Below are positions 1-6,176 of a DNA stretch of 8,216 nucleotides, in pieces. The stretch is from Victivallis vadensis. GTDB taxonomy: Bacteria; Verrucomicrobiota; Lentisphaeria; Victivallales; GWF2-50-93. Positions within the stretch are counted from its first letter, which is position 1, and each line of letters starts with the position of its first letter. A model generated the notes under the pieces. It made no database searches and was not told the origin of the DNA. It saw only the letters and a program-made list of their open reading frames with translations. Both the position numbers and the translations under genes were made by a program. The stretch is from NCBI GenBank assembly GCA_020718525.1, contig DYRX01000196.1:1-8216 (forward strand), in the 5' to 3' direction.

Positions 1-18
1 ACCCAAAATAAATTTATG

Positions 19-108
19 ATGGTATCTATCCTTCTCCCGGATTGAATTTTTCCGTATTTTTTCTTGACGGTTCCCTTGACAAAACCATAGATACCATATA
101 TAATCTAT
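19..108. repeat. Inverted ATGGTATCTAT / ATAGATACCAT half-sites around a promoter
   Basis: A perfect 11-bp inverted repeat has arms at 19-29 and 87-97. A further ATCTAT at 103-108 forms a second, shorter inverted pair with ATAGAT at 87-92, so the -10 box at 99-104 lies inside a symmetric element. Inverted half-sites flanking and overlapping a promoter are typical of a repressor operator or of transposase-binding sites near an element end. Which of these applies cannot be told from the sequence. Confidence 0.5.
76..104 (+). promoter_or_regulatory. Consensus sigma70-type promoter of the transposase-like ORF
   Basis: A perfect TTGACA at 76-81 and a perfect TATAAT at 99-104 are separated by 17 bp, the optimum spacing. 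Transcription should start near 110-112. That places the first ATGs at 107 and 110 at or before the transcript start and supports translation from the ATG at 134. The -10 box is embedded in inverted ATAGAT/ATCTAT half-sites, so the promoter may be repressed by a protein that binds there. Confidence 0.8.
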
Positions 109-133
109 GATGGGCAAAAATAAGGAGCTTAGC

Positions 134-463
134 ATGAGTTTCATACAGGTGCAGAAAAACAGGTTGAAGGACGGCAGGGAGTTCGCCTATGTCCATCTCG
201 CCTCGAGCGTGTGGCGCGGCACGAGGAAGACCCCGAAGCAGGATCGGATATATCTTGGCAGGCTTGACCGGAATGGCGAAGAAATAATAATATCCAAGGG
301 TTTTCCAGCCAGATTCGGTGAGAAGATTCCGCTGGACGAGCTGAAGGCGATAAGGATGCGGGATGCGGGACTGCTCAGGAAAATGACGACAGCCGAGTTC
401 CTTGCACAGATGCGGAAAATAAATTCACAATTTGAATTTATTAAAATGAAAAACTATATCTAA
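134..463 (+). pseudogene. Transposase N-terminal fragment (IS1634-like), probable remnant
   Basis: This ORF encodes 109 residues from ATG 134, which has an AAGGAG Shine-Dalgarno at 122-127 with 6-nt spacing. An upstream in-frame ATG at 107 coincides with the promoter -10 region and is not used. The start (SFIQVQKNR, then a YVHLASSVW segment, KTPKQDRIYLGRLD and IIISKGFP) resembles the N-terminal domain of IS1634/IS4-type transposases, where a basic 'R.YLGRL' segment follows the first strands. This recognition is from memory. The DDE catalytic domain, several hundred residues in intact members, is absent, and the last codons turn abruptly AT-rich within a perfect hairpin (418-442). I therefore read it as a truncated gene. 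It could instead be a small intact protein related to that domain, for example a DNA-binding regulator acting on the half-sites at its own promoter. Confidence 0.5.
418..442. repeat. Perfect 10-bp inverted repeat at the ORF 3' end
   Basis: The arms at 418-427 (AATAAATTCA) and 433-442 (TGAATTTATT) are exact reverse complements around a 5-nt loop (CAATT). The palindrome lies inside the final codons of the transposase-like ORF. It is AT-rich and is followed by A-rich rather than T-rich sequence, so it is not a standard terminator. It may mark a rearrangement junction where the transposase gene was cut. Confidence 0.6.
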
Positions 464-514
464 GGACTGAACGGCTGGAAAAGCGGTCAAAAGACTGGCG
501 GTCCTGCGGGGCAC

Positions 515-603
515 GGCGGCAGATTATCACTTTCGGCGTCATTCGTCATTTACATATCTCGATATGCGCATTCCTCATTCCCTGAAATTGATAATCTGGC
601 GCC
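515..603. repeat. Large imperfect palindrome with nested hairpin
   Basis: The arms 515-536 and 582-603 pair over 22 positions: 19 Watson-Crick pairs, one G-T, and two mismatches (519/599 and 530/588). The 45-nt centre holds a second hairpin (CATAT 553-557, ATATG 562-566, loop CTCG) and a one-mismatch direct repeat (540-550 and 569-579, CATTCnTCATT). No ORF or RNA family that I recognise explains it. Candidates are a miniature transposable element, an element end, a recombination site, or a structured RNA. It lies between the transposase remnant and the tRNA 3' end, so a mobile-element origin is most likely. Confidence 0.6.
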
Positions 604-623
604 CATGCCAAATGGCAAAGTTA

Positions 624-639
624 TTTTGCAACAGCCCCC
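624..639. mobile_element. Possible insertion-sequence terminal repeat
   Basis: The sequence TTTTGCAACAGCCCCC reads on the other strand as GGGGGCTGTTGCAAAA, which resembles the terminal inverted repeats of several IS families (GGG-CTGTTGCAAA type, as recalled from IS5/IS1182-like elements). No matching partner is found in the window, so the other end was lost or lies before base 1. It ends 15 bp from the tRNA 3' CCA. Together with the truncated transposase ORF this suggests the right end of a decayed element, although the two parts need not come from the same IS. Confidence 0.35.
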
Positions 640-654
640 AAGAATGAAAGTAAA

Positions 655-732
655 TGGTCGGGATGGCGAGACTCGAACTCGCGACCTTCAGACCCCCAGT
701 CTGACGCGCTAACCAGACTGCGCTACATCCCG
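655..732 (-). tRNA. tRNA-Pro (anticodon GGG)
   Basis: Read on the minus strand, the 7-bp acceptor stem CGGGATG (726-732) pairs with CATCCCG (659-665), followed by discriminator A and an encoded CCA (655-657). The anticodon stem TCAGA/TCTGA closes the loop CTGGGGG, which puts GGG (complement of 695-697) at positions 34-36, so the tRNA reads CCC/CCU proline codons. The T arm carries GTTCGAGTC. A D arm (GCGCAGTCTGGTTAGCGC) is present and there is no intron. It stands alone, with no adjacent tRNA. Its 3' end faces the mobile-element debris, a common arrangement because tRNA 3' ends are favoured integration sites, but no duplicated tRNA 3' end was found in the window. Confidence 0.97.
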
Positions 733-741
733 GACCGCGCC

Positions 742-771
742 ATATAATTGTCTAACAATCCGTTTTTTCAA
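742..771 (-). promoter_or_regulatory. Probable promoter of tRNA-Pro
   Basis: On the minus strand, TTGAAA (complement of 766-771) and TTATAT (complement of 742-747) are spaced by 18 bp. The expected transcript start is only a few bases before the mature tRNA 5' end at 732, as is common for bacterial tRNA genes. Both hexamers deviate from consensus, so the call is moderate. Confidence 0.5.
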
Positions 772-824
772 GCTTCGATGTCCGTCCCAATGCGCAATTT
801 AGATAAAATATTTCGGAAAAAAGC

Positions 825-852
825 TTGACAATCTCGGGGATTCGCGTAAAAT
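825..852 (+). promoter_or_regulatory. Promoter of the exported-protein gene
   Basis: A perfect TTGACA at 825-830 and TAAAAT at 847-852 (5 of 6 to consensus) are separated by 16 bp. A start near 859 gives a leader of about 46 nt before the ATG at 905. The rest of 733-824 holds nothing else I can assign beyond the divergent tRNA promoter. Confidence 0.7.
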
Positions 853-904
853 TACGAGCCTATTGATGGAAAAACAGATGTCAACTTACAGAGGAAGGAA
901 CGAT

Positions 905-1462
905 ATGAAGAAGATTCTTGCGATCATTGCAAGCGCCGCGTCTCTTGTTTTAGGGGGAAGCGTCAAGGCCGATGTGACGGACACGCTTTTGCTCTATGTG
1001 CCGAACAGGGCGGTTGATTTCATGGACACATTTTCGCTGACACTGGGATTTGGTCCTGCCGCTTATGGTCGAGCTTGGGCCACAAGAGCAGTTGGTTTCG
1101 GTGGTGGCGTTGGAGCGACAGCTCAGGTAATCAAGCAGATCAACAGGCAGTACGGAGCCGGTCTCATGAACGGCTGGGAAAGTTCCTTCATGGTCATTTC
1201 AGCCGAAGACATGGAGCTTACGGACACGACTCGCGGAGTAAACGATTTCCACTACTATACGACAGGCATTCCTTCCCCTGAAGAAAAGCATTTTGCCTTC
1301 AGAACAGGCGAACGCGACTACTGGTCGCTCGGAGTGCATGCCGCCGCCCTAGCTGAAGTCGAAGGAGAGTTCCACCCAGTCGAACTTGCGGACTTTTTCG
1401 CCGGATTTTTCTTTGTGGATCTCAAGGGCGACGACTTCACGGCGGACGATCTGAGAATGTGA
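905..1462 (+). CDS. Exported protein of unknown function
   Basis: This encodes 185 residues from ATG 905, preceded by a purine-rich GAGGAAGGAA (891-900). Earlier in-frame starts at 863 and 866 are rejected because they would bury the signal peptide behind a charged extension. Residues 1-22 form a typical Sec signal peptide (MKK, then a hydrophobic core, ending SVKA) with cleavage likely before DVTD. There is no lipobox cysteine and no later transmembrane helix. The mature part opens with LLLYVPNRAVDFMD, contains a glycine/alanine-rich stretch (about residues 55-75), and ends with HPVELADFFAGFFFVDLKGDD. That pattern recalls a widespread family of small exported proteins in the PVC group with a 'VPNR..D..D' start and a '.ADF..GFF..D..GDD' end, but I cannot name it or give a function. 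The gene ends with tandem in-frame stops TGA TAG and is monocistronic between its own promoter and terminator. Confidence 0.8.
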   Translation: MKKILAIIASAASLVLGGSVKADVTDTLLLYVPNRAVDFMDTFSLTLGFGPAAYGRAWATRAVGFGGGVGATAQVIKQINRQYGAGLMNGWESSFMVISAEDMELTDTTRGVNDFHYYTTGIPSPEEKHFAFRTGERDYWSLGVHAAALAEVEGEFHPVELADFFAGFFFVDLKGDDFTADDLRM

Positions 1463-1463
1463 T

Positions 1464-1523
1464 AGGACTGGGATGATACGGCTACTGACACAGGGCTCTG
1501 TTAACTCGGAGTCCTTTTTTTTT
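1464..1523 (+). terminator. Probable rho-independent terminator after the exported-protein gene
   Basis: AGGACT (1464-1469) and AGTCCT (1510-1515) are perfect complements, with an inner ACAG/CTGT stem (1490-1493 and 1498-1501), and nine consecutive T (1515-1523) follow. The outer stem is short for its large interior, so the fold is imperfect, but the long T-run directly after the stem and the position just past the stop codon support termination here. It would insulate the restriction-modification genes downstream. Confidence 0.5.
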
Positions 1524-1565
1524 GATGGAATTGGGATGGCTTCAATCTGAAAGCAAGGTGATACG

Positions 1566-2630
1566 ATGCGGCAAAAAGCGGCTCTCTATGGCTTGACGAA
1601 TTCAAATCGAGACTTTTCAAGCTCATATGCCTGGGGCAAAAACCAGTTCAATTCCTCTTTTCCAGCCGCGCTGGCCTGCTATATGCGCGACTGCAAGATA
1701 CCCCCCGTTTTTATCAGGCACGGAAACAAATCAAACACTTTGCTTTCTGAAATTTCATTCGAGGATTTATGGCGGACAAAATTGCCGAACGAAAAGCTGT
1801 TTTTTTCCTTCGAATACAGATTTATGCCATATGCTGAAATGACCGTTGACGATCTTCAGCCGATTGATCTAGTTATTTCTGAACACGAGACCAGGCTCGC
1901 TCTTGTTCCGCTTGAAATAAAGCTTACAACAATACCTGACAACTGCACAGCGGAAGATGATGAGGCAAACTATGGTTCGGAGCTTGTTGTGCGTTCGCCT
2001 ACAATGCGGTACACAGCAATGGGGATGGGACAGTCTTGCGCTCCATTCATGAAGGAAGTTAGGGATTTGTTCATGCCTGCCTGTGCAAAAATTCGAGACT
2101 GGGACAATCTTGTCGAAGTTTCCAAGCACCGCGATGGCATCATGGAAGCTCTTGACAGCTTTCTCAACACATATTCAAGATGTCAAATGCCGCTTTTGAT
2201 GCAGCCGATATGGAAGACTAAAGGCAAAGTTCCAATTCTGGCAGACAACTGCCTTGACATATTTGTCTGGAGCGATTTTGCACTTTGCCGTTTGCTTTTA
2301 GAATCGGGCAAGGCAGATGACGAGAAAATATCGCGTCCGCAAAGGGCCGCCTTGAGGCTTTCACGTTTTCTTTATGAACTTTCCACAAAAGGCAAGGTTT
2401 ACCAAAAGCCGATTTATGATGGGATGACCTATGACAACCTCAACGACAAGGAATTTGCAGTAAGCGGCAAAAAAACGAATCCGCACATGCGCTGTGATCG
2501 GCTTAGCAAACCTGTAGTCGAGAAGGGACAAATCAGAGAAATAATACTTGGTGGTGGACAGAGATTTCTTTCGCCAGAACGCCGTTTTGACGCAATTATT
2601 TACTATTCGAGCGAGCTGTTTTATGAATAG
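1566..2630 (+). CDS. Type II restriction endonuclease, HindVP-like
   Basis: This 354-residue protein starts at ATG 1566 with AAGGTG (1555-1560) five bases upstream. The N-terminus (LYGLTNSNRDF at 7-17, then WGKNQFNSSFPAALACYM at 23-40) matches my memory of the HindVP endonuclease family (Pfam RE_HindVP), whose members cut GRCGYC. A PD-(D/E)xK-type active site is visible as ID at 100-101 and PLEIKLT at 115-121, giving D101, E117 and K119 as likely metal-binding and catalytic residues. It should be a cytoplasmic enzyme that cleaves unmethylated foreign DNA. It is the first gene of a two-gene operon, and its last 8 bases overlap the methyltransferase start. No controller (C) protein gene or clear promoter is seen in 1524-1565; a weak TTGATG-type -35 there is not convincing. 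The frame is complete, so the enzyme is probably functional. The family assignment is fairly firm, the exact specificity inferred. Confidence 0.82.
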   Translation: MRQKAALYGLTNSNRDFSSSYAWGKNQFNSSFPAALACYMRDCKIPPVFIRHGNKSNTLLSEISFEDLWRTKLPNEKLFFSFEYRFMPYAEMTVDDLQPIDLVISEHETRLALVPLEIKLTTIPDNCTAEDDEANYGSELVVRSPTMRYTAMGMGQSCAPFMKEVRDLFMPACAKIRDWDNLVEVSKHRDGIMEALDSFLNTYSRCQMPLLMQPIWKTKGKVPILADNCLDIFVWSDFALCRLLLESGKADDEKISRPQRAALRLSRFLYELSTKGKVYQKPIYDGMTYDNLNDKEFAVSGKKTNPHMRCDRLSKPVVEKGQIREIILGGGQRFLSPERRFDAIIYYSSELFYE

Positions 2631-3618
2631 CAGAATCAAAGCTATAGATCTGTTTTGCGGCGGAGGCGGTCTGTCCCAGGGATTGTCTGATGCCGGCATA
2701 GAGATTGCTGGAGCATTCGATAATTGGGATGCCGCAATTTCCTTCTACAGGAAAAACATACATGGTCATCCGGTTGAGAAGCTTGACTTGCTTGACTGCG
2801 ATCTTGCCGCATCGCATCTTAAAAAATATGATTTTGACATGATTGTCGGCGGACCTCCATGCCAAGATTTTTCATCTGCCGGAAAACGAGATGAAAATGG
2901 GGGAAGAGCAAACCTCACAATCTCATTTGCAAAAACTGTTGCAATGCTTCGTCCAAAATATTTCATTATGGAAAATGTTGAACGGGCTCAAAAGACAAAG
3001 ACATTCGCTGAGGCACTGGTCATTTTTAAAGATGCCGGCTACGGCATTACGGCATCAGTTCTGGATGCCTCCCTATGCGGGGTTCCGCAAAAAAGAAAGA
3101 GAGCCGTCGTCTTTGGAATCATGTCAGGACAGAACAATGCTGTCATATCTGCAATCCTGATGAATCAGTCACACGCTCCAATGACGATTCGCGATTGCTT
3201 CGGCGAGAAATTTGGAGTCCAATACTATTATCGCCATCCAAGAAGCTATGCGCGCAGAGCAGTATTTAGCATAGATGAACCAAGCCCGACGATTCGCGGG
3301 GTAAACCGACCTGTGCCGCAAGGCTATCCAGGGCATGAGGGGGACGCAGTCCCGATCTCCGACAAAATTCGCCCCCTCACCACAAAAGAGCGCAGTCTGA
3401 TCCAAACTTTTCCAGAATCGTGGGACATTTCAGGCAGTAAGGCGGAAATTGAGCAAATCATTGGAAATGCGGTTCCAGTTAAGCTGGGCGAGTTTATCGG
3501 TAACTGTCTTTTGCAGACGATTTTAAGCACTGAAATGCATCGCAAATACAAGATAGACGAACGCGGGGAATGTATATTGTTTGAACAGAGAAGCAAGTAT
3601 TCTGCGACAATGGACTGA
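2623..3618 (+). CDS. DNA (cytosine-5-)-methyltransferase of the R-M pair
   Basis: This 331-residue enzyme transfers methyl from S-adenosylmethionine to cytosine C5 and should protect host DNA from the upstream endonuclease. Canonical motifs appear in order: motif I DLFCGGGG (9-16, SAM binding), motif IV GGPPCQDFSSAG (76-87, catalytic C80), motif VI ENVE (117-120), motif VIII QKRKR (156-160), motif IX RPLTTKERSLIQTFP (250-264) and motif X IGNAVP (280-285). The target-recognition region between VIII and IX is short, about 90 residues, and contains PSPTIRGVNRPVPQGYPGH (220-238). The start at 2623 overlaps the endonuclease stop by 8 bp (ATGAATAG) and has only a weak upstream GAGCGAG, so translational coupling is likely. 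A longer in-frame start at 2548 would put 25 unrelated residues before motif I and is rejected. All catalytic motifs are intact. Confidence 0.93.
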   Translation: MNSRIKAIDLFCGGGGLSQGLSDAGIEIAGAFDNWDAAISFYRKNIHGHPVEKLDLLDCDLAASHLKKYDFDMIVGGPPCQDFSSAGKRDENGGRANLTISFAKTVAMLRPKYFIMENVERAQKTKTFAEALVIFKDAGYGITASVLDASLCGVPQKRKRAVVFGIMSGQNNAVISAILMNQSHAPMTIRDCFGEKFGVQYYYRHPRSYARRAVFSIDEPSPTIRGVNRPVPQGYPGHEGDAVPISDKIRPLTTKERSLIQTFPESWDISGSKAEIEQIIGNAVPVKLGEFIGNCLLQTILSTEMHRKYKIDERGECILFEQRSKYSATMD

Positions 3619-3654
3619 AAAATGATGGTTCGGCGTTGAGCCATCTACATTTTT
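3618..3654 (+). terminator. Hairpin terminator after the R-M operon
   Basis: The stem 3624-3631 (GATGGTTC) pairs with 3638-3645 (GAGCCATC) over 8 bp, including one G-T, with a 6-nt loop. An outer A-tract (3618-3623) can pair with ATTTTT (3649-3654) across a 3-nt bulge. The T-run is short (five), so termination may be partial, but the position directly after the methyltransferase stop fits. Confidence 0.55.
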
Positions 3655-3682
3655 ATGCGAGTGGAAACATAAACAAGAAGAT

Positions 3683-6175
3683 ATGGAGACCAAAATGAAA
3701 GTGAAGGAAATAACTAGGCAGGAGCTGAAGGACTCGTTCATGAAGCATCTTGTCAGATCGCTGGCAAAGCGGCCTGACAAGGCTACGTCGCTTGACAAAT
3801 ATCAGGCTCTGGCTCTGGCTGTGCGAGACCTCATGGTGGAAAGATGGATTCAGACGCAGATGGCATACGAGGAGAAGTTCCCGAGGTGCGTCTGCTACAT
3901 CTCGCTCGAATACCTTATGGGGCGGACCCTCGGAAACGCGATGATCAATCTCGGCGTCTTTGCAAACGTTGAAGAAATGGTTTCGGAGCTGGGATTCAAT
4001 TTGGCGGAGATCGAAGACATGGAGGTTGATGCCGGGCTTGGGAACGGCGGTCTTGGAAGGCTTGCGGCATGTTTCCTGGATTCGATGGCGACGCTCGAAC
4101 TGCCCGCGATAGGATATGGGATCAGATACGACTACGGGATATTCAGGCAAAAAATAGACAGCGGCTACCAGGTGGAGGAGCCCGACAGTTGGCTGAGACA
4201 GGGGAATCCTTGGGAAATCCGCAGGCTCGACAGAGTCCGGACTGTCGAATTTTACGGAAACACCGAGAAGTCGCGCAAATTTTCAGGAAAATTCAGCAGA
4301 GAATGGGTTAACACGCAAAAAGTTCAGGCGCTTCCGTTCGACACGCCAATACCGGGCTATCTCGTCAACAATGTGAACACTCTTAGACTTTGGGCCGCCA
4401 GGGCAGTGCATGAGTTCAACCTCTCCAGCTTCAACATGGGCGACTACATCAATGCTAACATTGAAGTCACCATGAACGAAAACATCACCAAAGTTCTTTA
4501 TCCGAACGACAACAATTACGAAGGCAAGGAACTGCGCCTGAAACAGCAGTTTTTCCTAGTTTCCGCGACGCTTCAGGACATCTTCAACAGATTCAGGAAC
4601 AGTGGCGGAAAGATGAAGGATTTCGACAAGAAAATCTGCATACAGCTCAACGACACGCATCCGACTTTGGCGGTACCGGAACTTATGCGCATACTCCTCG
4701 ATGTGGAGGGGATGGAATGGGAGGATGCCTGGGGGATTTCCTCCCGCTGTTTCGGTTACACCAATCACACGCTGATGAGTGAAGCTCTGGAAAAATGGTC
4801 GGTTGCCATGTTGCAGAAGCTCCTCCCGCGACACGCTGAAATAATCTACGACATCAACGATCATTTCTTGCGCAGAGTAAGAAATAGATACCCCGGAGAC
4901 ATGGACAGGCTCGGGAGAATGTCCCTCATAGAGGAGACGGACGAGAAGAAAATCAGAATGGCGTATCTTGCCGTAGCATCGAGCAAGCGTGTGAACGGCG
5001 TCGCAGAACTCCACACGGAACTGCTGAAAAAAGGTCTTTTTAAGGATTTCTACGAATATTTTCCCGAGAAATTCATCAATGTGACGAACGGCATAACCCC
5101 GAGGAGATGGCTGATACGCGCAAACCCGCGCCTGGCTGAACTTGTCAGCTCCAAAATCGGCTCAGGATGGGCAAGGGACCTTGATCGTCTCAAAGATCTT
5201 GAAAATCATGCCAGCGACGAGGATTTTCAAAATGCCCTATTCGACGTGAAAAGAAAAAACAAGGAAAACTTGGCAAGATATATCTTGGAAAACAACGGAG
5301 TTCGCATCAATCCGGACTCCATTTTCGATGTCCAGGTAAAACGGCTTCACGAGTATAAGAGACAGCTTTTGAATATTCTGCGAATAATAGCCAGGTATTT
5401 CGAAATAAAAGAGAATCCCTCGGATGAGGTGGTTCCGAGAACCTATATTTTTGGTGCGAAGGCGGCGCCCGGATACTACATGGCGAAAATGATCATCAAG
5501 CTCATCAATTCCGTGGCGGAAGTCGTTAACAATGATGAAGATGTGCAGGACAAGATCAAGACGCTGTTTATAGCCAACTACGGGGTTTCGCTTGCTGAAA
5601 AAATCATTCCGGCGGCGGATCTGTCCGAACAAATCTCTCTTGCCGGCACCGAAGCTTCGGGTACCGGCAACATGAAATTCGCCCTGAACGGCGCGCTCAC
5701 CATCGGAACAATGGACGGGGCGAATGTGGAGATATGCAAGGCTGTGGGCAGAGACAAGATCTTCATTTTCGGAATGACGGTTGAAGAGGTGGAAGAACTG
5801 CGGAAAAGAGGCTACCAGCCAAAGCTTTTCCTGGAGAAAAGCCCGAAGCTGAGCAAGGTGATCGGAATGATCCGCAACGGGTATTTTTCTCCGGAAAATC
5901 CCTCCCTCTTCGATCCCTTGCTTGCGACGCTGGACGGCGACTTCTACATGAACATAGCCGACTTCAACTCCTACTACGACACACAGTCGGCGGTGTCGGA
6001 ACTCTATCGGAACAAATCGAAATGGATGGAGAAATCCATCATCAACATTGCGAACATGGGTATTTTTTCGAGCGACAGATCAATAAAAGAATACGCCGGT
6101 AAAATATGGGATCTCCAGCCCGTCGAGGTGGAAAACAGAGCAATAAACTATGAAGGCTTTGCAAAGGAGAAATGA
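3683..6175 (+). CDS. glgP: Glycogen/starch/maltodextrin phosphorylase
   Basis: This 830-residue enzyme (EC 2.4.1.1) uses phosphate to release glucose-1-phosphate from the non-reducing ends of alpha-1,4-glucans in the cytoplasm. Its length matches GlgP/MalP proteins. GLGNGGLGRLAACFLDS (118-134), GYGIRYDYGIF just after, NDTHP (323-327), NVTNGITPRRW (466-476) and KRLHEYKRQ (553-561) are family hallmarks. EASGTGNMKFALNGA carries the pyridoxal-phosphate lysine, K665. Nothing essential appears missing. Two starts are possible: ATG 3683 (AAGAAG upstream) or ATG 3695, which has GGAG (3685-3688) six bases before it and would give 826 residues; the second has the better ribosome site. No strong promoter is seen in the 64-bp gap after the methyltransferase. 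The gene is directly followed by a deoxyribosyltransferase-fold gene, probably in the same operon. GlgP and MalP cannot be separated by eye, so the symbol is a best guess. Confidence 0.95.
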   Translation: METKMKVKEITRQELKDSFMKHLVRSLAKRPDKATSLDKYQALALAVRDLMVERWIQTQMAYEEKFPRCVCYISLEYLMGRTLGNAMINLGVFANVEEMVSELGFNLAEIEDMEVDAGLGNGGLGRLAACFLDSMATLELPAIGYGIRYDYGIFRQKIDSGYQVEEPDSWLRQGNPWEIRRLDRVRTVEFYGNTEKSRKFSGKFSREWVNTQKVQALPFDTPIPGYLVNNVNTLRLWAARAVHEFNLSSFNMGDYINANIEVTMNENITKVLYPNDNNYEGKELRLKQQFFLVSATLQDIFNRFRNSGGKMKDFDKKICIQLNDTHPTLAVPELMRILLDVEGMEWEDAWGISSRCFGYTNHTLMSEALEKWSVAMLQKLLPRHAEIIYDINDHFLRRVRNRYPGDMDRLGRMSLIEETDEKKIRMAYLAVASSKRVNGVAELHTELLKKGLFKDFYEYFPEKFINVTNGITPRRWLIRANPRLAELVSSKIGSGWARDLDRLKDLENHASDEDFQNALFDVKRKNKENLARYILENNGVRINPDSIFDVQVKRLHEYKRQLLNILRIIARYFEIKENPSDEVVPRTYIFGAKAAPGYYMAKMIIKLINSVAEVVNNDEDVQDKIKTLFIANYGVSLAEKIIPAADLSEQISLAGTEASGTGNMKFALNGALTIGTMDGANVEICKAVGRDKIFIFGMTVEEVEELRKRGYQPKLFLEKSPKLSKVIGMIRNGYFSPENPSLFDPLLATLDGDFYMNIADFNSYYDTQSAVSELYRNKSKWMEKSIINIANMGIFSSDRSIKEYAGKIWDLQPVEVENRAINYEGFAKEK

Positions 6176-6176
6176 A

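Noticed and set aside
515..603. Integron attC site
   Set aside because: It folds as a long hairpin but the outer arms lack the paired AAC/GTT core-site signature and no integron integrase is present.
606..627. TGCC/GGCA hairpin followed by TTATTTT as a terminator for the transposase ORF
   Set aside because: The 4-bp stem with a 4-nt loop is too weak and lies about 140 bp after the stop codon.
655..732. tRNA-Pro as attachment site of an integrated island
   Set aside because: No duplicated tRNA 3' segment and no integrase gene are found in the window.
747..768. ATTGT/ACAAT hairpin followed by TTTTTT on the plus strand, a possible terminator
   Set aside because: The stem is only 5 AT-rich pairs, no plus-strand gene ends nearby, and the T-run forms part of the tRNA promoter -35 region on the other strand.
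3653..4150. 165-codon open frame on the minus strand overlapping the start of glgP
   Set aside because: It is antisense to a strongly supported phosphorylase, has no recognisable domain and has low-complexity composition; it is a shadow frame.
4556..5014. 152-codon minus-strand open frame within glgP
   Set aside because: It is antisense to conserved phosphorylase motifs (NDTHP region) and has no supporting start signals.
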